From positions 1 to 64,000 of the forward strand of contig JAFDWB010000093.1 of NCBI GenBank assembly GCA_018268675.1: DNA of 64,000 bases, given 5' to 3'. Each line of letters opens with the position of its first letter. Positions within the stretch are counted from its first letter, which is position 1. This stretch comes from Actinomycetota bacterium (GTDB lineage Bacteria; Actinomycetota; Thermoleophilia; Solirubrobacterales; 70-9). The notes under the pieces are model-generated. The model made no database searches. It had not been told where the DNA came from and saw only the letters and a list, made by a program, of their open reading frames with translations. A program made the position numbers and the translations under genes. Shown here one piece after another: positions 58,670 to 64,000 of the stretch.

Positions 58670-59667
58670 CACCGTGACGCGAGGGCGACCGCCTGGCCCC
58701 ACGGGGTGAGGAGGCGGGGCATCGAGGGCAGCGTGTCGTCGGGCACCGCCCCGGCCGCCACCAGTCCCGCCTCGGCGTTCGGCAGCGAGTCGGCCTCGAA
58801 GACCGGGTGCATCACCTTGGCGGCCTCGGGGTCGAAGGCGGGCCGCAGGACGCCCTCGGGGTCGGGGATCAGCAGCTCCATCGGCTCGAAGTTGAAATCG
58901 GCGCAGCGTAGGAACCCGATCCGGATCTGGGTGCCGTGCGGAAAGCGCTGGTCGGGCACCGAGCGGTCGGGCTCGGGGGCGGGCTCAGCGTCGGGGATCA
59001 CTGTCCAGACGCCGCCCGAGCGCATCATCCGCGGCAGCTCGAAGACCAGCTCGCAGCCGAGATGCTCGACAAAGAACCGGACCGCTTGGTCGAAGTCCGG
59101 CACCCGCAGGCCCATGTGGGCCGTGCCGCGGTTGGTCGGCACCGGGGCCCGTGGGGCGGGCTTCGGCGGCGGTCCCTCGACGGCCCAGGTGTGGGGACGA
59201 GAGGGGTGCCAGCAGACGACCTCGGCGCCTTCGATTTCATAGGCGACCGGGTGTGGGTTGGAGATCAGCTCAAGGTCCATCCCCCAGGGCGAGTCGAAAT
59301 GGATGTAGGTCGATTCCTCACCCGCCTCCGCGGCGAACCGGTCGAGCACCGTGTTGCCGGCCGCCATCCCCTGCTCGCGGACCCCGGCGACCGCCATCTC
59401 GATGTCGTCGACGTACCAGCAGGGGTGGGAGTCGAGGCCCCAATGGGGCAGCAGCGGCTCGCCGTCGGCGTCGTCGAGCTGCTCGACGACGAGATCCGGG
59501 CCGTTGGCGAGACTCAGACGGGCGGTCCGCAGGATCCTGCCGTCGTCGCCGATTGCCGGCCCTCCGCGGGCCTCCTGGCGATAACCGAAGGCGCCGAAGA
59601 CCCGGATCGCCTCGTCGAGGTCGGGCACCAGCATTCCGAGCGCGATGACCCTGGCGGAGGCGCTCAC
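58669..59667 (-). CDS. Double VOC (glyoxalase/dioxygenase-fold) protein
   Basis: 332-aa protein with two VOC modules (about 5-145 and 175-330): ALGMLVPDLDEAIRVFGAFG, HPCWYVDDIEMAVAGVREQG, then TAHMGLRVPDFDQAVRFFVE and PMELLIPDPEG. H/E residues in the second module (AHMGLR, PMELLI) could bind metal. The start GTG overlaps the SDR stop (GTGA). Shares layout but little local sequence with the double VOC at 21366. Could be a ring-cleaving dioxygenase-like or lyase enzyme. Confidence 0.8.
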   Translation of the reverse strand: MSASARVIALGMLVPDLDEAIRVFGAFGYRQEARGGPAIGDDGRILRTARLSLANGPDLVVEQLDDADGEPLLPHWGLDSHPCWYVDDIEMAVAGVREQGMAAGNTVLDRFAAEAGEESTYIHFDSPWGMDLELISNPHPVAYEIEGAEVVCWHPSRPHTWAVEGPPPKPAPRAPVPTNRGTAHMGLRVPDFDQAVRFFVEHLGCELVFELPRMMRSGGVWTVIPDAEPAPEPDRSVPDQRFPHGTQIRIGFLRCADFNFEPMELLIPDPEGVLRPAFDPEAAKVMHPVFEADSLPNAEAGLVAAGAVPDDTLPSMPRLLTPWGQAVALASR

Positions 59668-60407
59668 GCGAACATGCCGCCATCGACGACCAGCTCGGCC
59701 CCAGTCAGATAGGCCGACTCGGAACTGACCAGGAAGGCGACGGCGCGGGCGACGTCGGCGGGAGTCGCCAACCGCCCCAGCGGGATTTTCGCCAGGGTCG
59801 CGGCATCGGCCTGGAAGCCCACTTCGCTCACCATCGGGGTCTCGACCAGGCCGGGGAGGATCGCGTTGACGCGGATGCCGCGCGGCGCCAGCTCGACCGC
59901 CGCCGCCCGGCTCATCCCGCGCAGCGCCCACTTGGTCGCCGAGTAGGCAAAGAAGCGATGCGAGCCATGCAGGGCCGACCCCGAGCAGATGTTGACGATC
60001 GCGCCGCCGCCTGCCCGCTCGATCGCAGGTGCCGCGGCCCGCATCCCGTAGAAGGGCCCCGACTGGTTGATGGCGAGGTGGAGCGACCAGTTCTCGTCGT
60101 CCGTCTCCGGCAGCGTCGCGGGTCGGTTGATCCCGGCGTTGTTGACCAGCGCGGTGAGCCTGCCGAACCGTTCCTCGGCGGCCGCCACCACCGTGGTCCA
60201 GGCGCGCGGGTCGGCGACGTCGTGGGGGACGAAGGCGGCGCGGTCGCCGAGCGCCGCAGCGCTCGCCTCGCCCTCGTCCTCGCGCAGGTCGGTGAGCAGG
60301 ACCGAGGCGCCGCGCTCGCACATGACACGGGCGAACTCGGCGCCCTGCCCGCGGGCGGCACCGGTGACGATCGCCACCGTCGCGCTCAGATCGCCGATCT
60401 CAGTCAA
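59664..60407 (-). CDS. SDR family oxidoreductase
   Basis: 247-aa SDR: AIVTGAARGQGAEFARVMCE, NNAGINRPATLP, NICSGSALHGSHRFFAYSAT then KWALRGMSRAA (catalytic Tyr-x3-Lys), RVNAILPGLVETPMVSEVGF. The start is TTG at 60407, overlapping the ligase stop by 8 nt. A QG instead of IG in the Rossmann loop resembles other actinobacterial terpene-alcohol or 3-alpha-hydroxysteroid dehydrogenase-like SDRs; the substrate is not fixed. Confidence 0.85.
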   Translation of the reverse strand: MTEIGDLSATVAIVTGAARGQGAEFARVMCERGASVLLTDLREDEGEASAAALGDRAAFVPHDVADPRAWTTVVAAAEERFGRLTALVNNAGINRPATLPETDDENWSLHLAINQSGPFYGMRAAAPAIERAGGGAIVNICSGSALHGSHRFFAYSATKWALRGMSRAAAVELAPRGIRVNAILPGLVETPMVSEVGFQADAATLAKIPLGRLATPADVARAVAFLVSSESAYLTGAELVVDGGMFA

Positions 60408-61962
60408 CGGTCGCCGGCTCCTGGCCGAGCGGCCGGCAGCGCTCGCGCAGCGTCGTCTTCAGCACCTTGCCGCTGCCGTTGCGGGGCAACTCGTCGAGCC
60501 GGAGCACGTGCTTCGGGCACTTGTAGGAGGCGAGGTGCTCCCGACAGTGGGCGATCACCTCGGCGTCGCTCAACTCGGCCCCCGGCCCGAGGACGATCAC
60601 CGCGCAGCCGACCTCGAGCCACTTCGGGTCGGGAACGGCGACTACCGCGGCATCGGCGATCAGCGGGTGGGCGACCAGCGTCTTCTCGACTTCGGCAGGC
60701 GAGATGTTCTCGCCGCCGCTGCGGATCATGTCCTTCTTGCGCCCGGCCAGGAACAGCAGCCCGCCCGACACCCGGCCGACGTCGCCGGTGCGCAACCAAC
60801 CGGAACCGAAGGTGGCGACGCTCTCCTCGGGCCGGTGCCAGTAGCCCTCGGTGGTGCCGGGACCGCGGACGAGGATCTCACCGGACTCCCCCTCCGCGCT
60901 CTCGCGGCCCTCCTCGTCGACCACTTTGACCTCCTTCAGTGGGAACGGGCGGCCGATGCTGTCGGGGTGACGGAGGCCCGCCTCGTGGTCGAGGAAGGTC
61001 GACTGGGTGCCCTCGGTGAGACCATAACCCTGGCGGATCTCGACCTCCGGAAAGCGTTCCTGCGCCGCCTCCAGCGCCCAGCTGAGGATCGCGTCACCGC
61101 CGGTGAAGATGCCGCGCAGGCTCGGCAGCCGCTCGGCGTCAAGGCCCGGCAGCCGCATCAGGTCGTAGAGCATGAACGGGTAGAGCATGATGTCGGTGAC
61201 CTCCTCGGCGGCCATCACCTCGACCACCCGCTCGATCTCGAAGCCGCCGGTCCGAGTGGCGATCGCCCGCCCCTGCCGCATCAGCGTCGGCAGCAAAAGC
61301 GCCTCCAGCGCGCCAGCGTGGTAGAGCGGGCCGGTGGTCATCATCACCGTCGAGGAGTCGAGCCGCAGCTCGAGCGCCTGCGCCACGAGGCAGCCGAGCG
61401 TCGTGTCGTGGGTCCATACCGCGCCCTTTGGGAAGCCGGTCGTCCCCGACGTGTACATCAGCACCTGCGGATCGGAGCCCTCGGGGCGCGCGACCGGCGG
61501 CTCGTCGTCACGGTTGCGCAGGAAGTCGGCGCCGTCCTTCGCCCAGAGCGGCCGCTCGGCGGCGCCGAAGGCGACGTACGCACGGACCGAGAGCCGGTCC
61601 CGCAGCGGCTCGATCCGCCGCAGCAGCTCGCTGTGCGCACAGAGGACGGAGGTCTCGGAGTCGTCGAGGGCGAAACGCAGCTCCTCGCCCGTCAAACGCG
61701 TGTTCAGCCGCACCGCGATCGCGCCGATCCGAGCGGTCGCGAAGTAGAGGGCGAGGTAGTCGAGCGAGTTGAGGAGCAGGATCCCGACCCGGTCGCCGCG
61801 CTCGACGCCGAGCTCCAGCAGCGCGTTGGCGTAGCGGTTCTGCAACACCGCCAGGCCGCCGTAGGTGATCCGTTCCTGGCGCTCCAGCGAGAAGGCGGTC
61901 CGCTCGCTGTCGCCGAGCGGGATCTGCGCCTCCGAGGCGGCCGTGATCCAACCGACGTCCAC
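60400..61962 (-). CDS. Acyl-CoA ligase (AMP-binding)
   Basis: 520-aa ANL ligase: P-loop MYTSGTTGFPKGAVWTHD, RQGYGLTEGTQSTF, WLRTGDVGRVSGG, GRKKDMIRSGGENISPAEVE and A10 NGSGKVLKTTLR with the lysine kept. Near paralogue of the ligase at 27737. The start is GTG 61962 (VDVGWIT aligned with MDLGWIT of that paralogue), 5 nt after the MBL stop; the longer open frame upstream is a shadow. Second gene of the operon. Confidence 0.88.
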   Translation of the reverse strand: MDVGWITAASEAQIPLGDSERTAFSLERQERITYGGLAVLQNRYANALLELGVERGDRVGILLLNSLDYLALYFATARIGAIAVRLNTRLTGEELRFALDDSETSVLCAHSELLRRIEPLRDRLSVRAYVAFGAAERPLWAKDGADFLRNRDDEPPVARPEGSDPQVLMYTSGTTGFPKGAVWTHDTTLGCLVAQALELRLDSSTVMMTTGPLYHAGALEALLLPTLMRQGRAIATRTGGFEIERVVEVMAAEEVTDIMLYPFMLYDLMRLPGLDAERLPSLRGIFTGGDAILSWALEAAQERFPEVEIRQGYGLTEGTQSTFLDHEAGLRHPDSIGRPFPLKEVKVVDEEGRESAEGESGEILVRGPGTTEGYWHRPEESVATFGSGWLRTGDVGRVSGGLLFLAGRKKDMIRSGGENISPAEVEKTLVAHPLIADAAVVAVPDPKWLEVGCAVIVLGPGAELSDAEVIAHCREHLASYKCPKHVLRLDELPRNGSGKVLKTTLRERCRPLGQEPATVD

Positions 61963-61967
61963 CGGCG

Positions 61968-62705
61968 CTACCTGATCCCGTCCGGGTAGAGCTCGTAGAC
62001 CGCGTGGTCGTGCATCGGCAGCAGGTAGTCGCCCTCGCGGTTCGCCTTCTTCAGCGCCTCGACGGTGTCCCTGGTGTTGACGGAGTAGCCGGGCGGGACC
62101 TCCTGGGTCAGCCCTGGGTCGATCAGGTAGGCGACGTCGCCGACGATGACCGCCTGCCCCGAGTCGACGTCGACGTAGACCATCTGGTGCCCGGGCGAGT
62201 GGCCGCCCGTGACCACCGTGCGCACGCCCGGCGCGATCTCCGAATCGCCGTCGAGCAGCTCGACCTGCTTCCACAGCGGGTCGACGATCTTGGCGATGTC
62301 GACGCGGTCGTAGAAGACGTCGGGGAAGTGCGGTGCCGCCGCGTAGCCGAGCTCCGAACGCTGCATCACCAGCCTCGCCTTCGGCAGCTTGTCGGCGACC
62401 CCGGTGTGGTCGAGGTGCAGGTGGGTGAAGAGCAGGATGCCGATGTCGCCAGGCTCGAGCCCGTGCCTGGCGAGGTTCGCCTCCAGCGTCTGCTCGGGTG
62501 ACTGGCGGAAGGGGAAGCCGGAACTCTCGAACAGCTCGTCGACATCGCGGAACCCCGCGTCGACCATGATCGGCGTCTCGCCGCCCAGGATCAGATAAGT
62601 CGAGCAGGGGATCCAGCGCTTCTCCCCCGGCGTCATCGACCAGACCATGAAGCTGGTGTCAGCCTCCCCTTCGCCCAGGTTCATCGGTTGGATCTCAAGT
62701 CCCAT
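61968..62705 (-). CDS. MBL-fold hydrolase, lactonase-like
   Basis: 245-aa metallo-beta-lactamase-fold protein with a full dinuclear site: THLHLDH (H95, H97, D99, H100), H169 in GGHSPGH, D190 in VGDVAY and a C-terminal H232/H234 in MHDHA. Length and layout resemble N-acyl-homoserine-lactone lactonases (AiiA-like). In this operon a lactone of a ring-cleavage or Baeyer-Villiger product is a likelier substrate than a quorum signal, which is inference. ATG start with SD GGAGAAAGAGG; first gene of the operon. Confidence 0.86.
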   Translation of the reverse strand: MGLEIQPMNLGEGEADTSFMVWSMTPGEKRWIPCSTYLILGGETPIMVDAGFRDVDELFESSGFPFRQSPEQTLEANLARHGLEPGDIGILLFTHLHLDHTGVADKLPKARLVMQRSELGYAAAPHFPDVFYDRVDIAKIVDPLWKQVELLDGDSEIAPGVRTVVTGGHSPGHQMVYVDVDSGQAVIVGDVAYLIDPGLTQEVPPGYSVNTRDTVEALKKANREGDYLLPMHDHAVYELYPDGIR

Positions 62706-62737
62706 CAGCCCTCTTTCTCCTTCACAACCCTTTCCTC

Positions 62738-62743
62738 AATCTA
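62738..62743 (-). promoter_or_regulatory. -10 box of the MBL-ligase-SDR-VOC-LLM operon
   Basis: Minus-strand TAGATT, about 32 nt before the MBL ATG and followed by a good SD. No convincing -35. Confidence 0.4.
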
Positions 62744-62777
62744 AGCCAACATCGAAATTGGGTGCCGCGCTCGAGGC

Positions 62778-63101
62778 TCAGATGGCCGCCATGCCCGGCA
62801 GCCCGAACCCGGTCGACTCGAGGAAGCTGGCCTTCGCCTTGCCGACGAAGAGCTCCTTCTCGCGCTCTCGTTTCGCCTGTACATGTACGGTCCCGAGATG
62901 ACGGTCGAGATCCTCTCGCGAGCGCCATTTCTCGATCAGAAAGACGCGCTGCTCGTCGTCAACGACCCGATGGACCGCGTAGATCAGGCAGCCGTCGTCG
63001 CGCGCGTGGGTCTGCTCACAGAGCTCGGAGAGGACCCCCAGGGCCTCGTCCTCGCGCCCCGGCGCGAGCTCCATCTCGGCGACGACCACGATTTCGGACA
63101 C
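62778..63101 (-). CDS. Antibiotic-biosynthesis-monooxygenase (ABM) domain protein
   Basis: 107-aa dimeric alpha-beta barrel: VVVAEMELAPGREDEALGVL, SELCEQTHARDDGCLIYAVH, VFLIEKWRSREDLDRHL. The family includes cofactor-free quinol monooxygenases (YgiN-like) and small accessory enzymes. GTG start 63101 with SD GGAGAGGGAG; a TTG two codons upstream is possible. Divergent from the crotonase gene with a shared AT-rich gap. Confidence 0.83.
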   Translation of the reverse strand: MSEIVVVAEMELAPGREDEALGVLSELCEQTHARDDGCLIYAVHRVVDDEQRVFLIEKWRSREDLDRHLGTVHVQAKREREKELFVGKAKASFLESTGFGLPGMAAI

Positions 63102-63130
63102 GTCCAACTCCCTCTCCTCGACCCAAGGAT

Positions 63131-63161
63131 AATTCGAACCAGAATTCGAATCTAGTAGGTT
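63131..63161. promoter_or_regulatory. Divergent promoter region with direct repeat AATTCGAA
   Basis: AATTCGAA occurs twice (63131-63138, 63143-63150), 12 nt apart; each contains the palindrome TTCGAA. Downstream on plus, TAGGTT (63156-63161) ends 6 nt before the ATG at 63168, with no SD, so the crotonase gene is probably leaderless. The repeat may be an operator for both directions. Confidence 0.45.
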
Positions 63162-63167
63162 ACGCGA

Positions 63168-64000
63168 ATGGCCGCCGGAGGGAGCTTCGAGTACATCCGA
63201 TACGCGGTCACCGACCACGTCGCGCGGATCACCCTCGACCGCCCCGAGAAGCTGAACGCACTGATCGACCCCGCCTACGCCGAGCTGCACCGAGCGCTCG
63301 ACGCGATCGACGCCGACGACGATGTTCGGGCGGTGGTGATCACCGGTGAGGGCCGCGGCTTCTGCGCCGGCCGCGACCTCTCCGGCGGCGGCGAGACCTT
63401 CTCCTACGACACGCCGATCGACCGGCATCGTGACATCGGCGGCCTCCTGACCCTGCGCATCTTCCGCTGCCTGAAGCCGATCATCGCCGCCGTCAACGGG
63501 CCGGCGGTCGGGATCGGCGCGACGATGCTCTTGCCGATGGACGTCCGCCTGGCCTCCACCGAGGCGAGTTTCGGCTTCGTCTTCGCCCGCCGCGGGATCG
63601 TCAACGAGGCCGCCTCGAGCTGGTTCCTCCCGCGCGTCGTCGGGATCAGCCGGGCGATCGAATGGGCGACGACGGGGCGCGTCTTCGACGCCGACGAGGC
63701 GCTCGAGGGCGGCCTCGTCCGCAGCGTCCACGAGCCCGACGACCTGCTCGCCGCCGCGGACGAGTTGGGCCACGAGATCGCCGACAACTCGGCCCCGGTC
63801 TCGGTCGCGCTGATCCGCCAGATGATGTGGCGGATGCTCGGCGCCGACGACCCGATGGAGGCGCATAAGATCGACTCCCGCGCGGTCGCCGCCCGGGGCG
63901 CCTCCGCCGACGCCAAGGAGGGGGTCGAGGCGTTCCTCGAGAAGCGGTCGGCGCAGTTCCCGATCGGTGTCAGCGATGGGATGCCGGACTTCTTCCCGTG
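63168..64000 (+). CDS. Crotonase (enoyl-CoA hydratase/isomerase) family protein, cut by window edge
   Basis: 277 codons are visible and the frame is still open at the edge. Crotonase features: ITLDRPEKLNALIDPAYAEL, FCAGRDLSGGGETF (oxyanion hole), KPIIAAVNGPAVGIGATMLL, FGFVFARRGIVNEAASSWFL. Neither hydratase glutamate is present (Thr and Phe at the two positions); the Glu in VNEAASS may take over, as in related isomerase-like members. Start ATG 63168 follows a TAGGTT -10 box by 6 nt. Confidence 0.87.
   Translation, partial: MAAGGSFEYIRYAVTDHVARITLDRPEKLNALIDPAYAELHRALDAIDADDDVRAVVITGEGRGFCAGRDLSGGGETFSYDTPIDRHRDIGGLLTLRIFRCLKPIIAAVNGPAVGIGATMLLPMDVRLASTEASFGFVFARRGIVNEAASSWFLPRVVGISRAIEWATTGRVFDADEALEGGLVRSVHEPDDLLAAADELGHEIADNSAPVSVALIRQMMWRMLGADDPMEAHKIDSRAVAARGASADAKEGVEAFLEKRSAQFPIGVSDGMPDFFP

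Noticed and set aside
61968-62705. Reading the MBL protein as a quorum-quenching lactonase
   Set aside because: The fold and metal site allow it, but its place as first gene of a CoA-ligase/SDR/LLM operon makes a catabolic lactone hydrolase more likely; kept as an alternative only.
1-64000. Search for mobile elements, CRISPR repeats, tRNA/rRNA genes, toxin-antitoxin or defence genes
   Set aside because: No transposase, integrase, regularly spaced repeats, tRNA-like cloverleaf or known defence family was noticed on either strand by reading; a tRNAscan and CRISPR scan would settle it.

Overview
The window is high-GC DNA in which almost every base is coding. Many genes start with GTG or TTG, and they are packed into operons with ATGA, GTGA or TTGA stop/start overlaps. 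Lipoprotein signal peptides, F420/FMN-type luciferase-like monooxygenases, paired HadA/HadB-like MaoC proteins and an Ltp/DUF35 pair all point to an actinobacterium, plausibly of the Thermoleophilia/Solirubrobacterales type. That placement is inferred from gene style and not from a marker gene. No rRNA, tRNA, transposase, integrase, CRISPR array or phage gene was seen.

The content is a catabolic island of recurring families: 6 acyl-CoA ligases, 9 intact short-chain dehydrogenases (SDRs) plus one remnant, 7 luciferase-like monooxygenases (LLMs), 5 VOC/glyoxalase-fold proteins, 4 MaoC/crotonase hydratases, 2 acyl-CoA dehydrogenases and thiolase-type enzymes. It also holds two sugar-type ABC importers and an additional orphan binding protein.

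Layout, left to right. (1) 1-7540, minus: a RutA/SfnG-like monooxygenase followed by a tandemly duplicated hydantoinase pair hyuA-hyuB-hyuA-hyuB; the last copy is cut by the window edge. (2) 7669-9699: a SnoaL-like protein, a small zinc-ribbon protein and an orphan ABC substrate-binding lipoprotein. (3) 9935-13889, plus: acyl-CoA ligase, SDR, DUF1330 protein and alpha-methylacyl-CoA racemase. (4) 13891-17275: enoyl-CoA hydratase, SnoaL-like protein and an iron-ADH-family enzyme, divergent from a TetR regulator with a palindromic operator candidate between them. (5) 17352-23959: LLMs, acyl-CoA dehydrogenase with MaoC, and ligase with a double VOC protein. (6) 24298-30439, mainly plus: LLM-VOC-LLM-SDR-ligase and an FMN reductase that shares a palindromic divergent promoter with a VOC gene. 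(7) 30447-43080, minus: a decayed ribBA pseudogene, and an operon-like run of about 11 genes with two ABC importers, a LacI regulator, a tartrate/malate-dehydrogenase-like enzyme, SDRs, VOC and LLM. (8) 43213-50895, minus: a CoA ligase, and an eight-gene beta-oxidation/retro-aldolase-like operon (flavin reductase, thiolase, acyl-CoA dehydrogenase, DUF35, Ltp-like thiolase, FabG-like SDR, two MaoC). (9) 51022-56147: SDRs, epoxide-hydrolase-like enzyme and CoA ligase. (10) 56173-62705, minus: an SDR remnant and a seven-gene operon of MBL hydrolase, ligase, SDR, VOC, LLM, epimerase and muconolactone-isomerase-like protein. (11) 62778-64000: an ABM-domain protein and a crotonase cut by the right edge.

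Read together, substrates would be imported by the ABC systems, oxygenated by reduced-flavin or F420 LLMs with reduced flavin from two flavin reductases, and opened by hydrolases. The acids would be activated by CoA ligases and shortened by dehydrogenase, hydratase, SDR and thiolase/aldolase steps. The substrate is not decided by the sequence; branched, cyclic or heterocyclic compounds (terpenoid-, steroid- or lactam-like) fit best. Many genes have an ATTCTA/TAGAAT-type -10 box only 6-8 nt before the start codon, which suggests extensive leaderless transcription.
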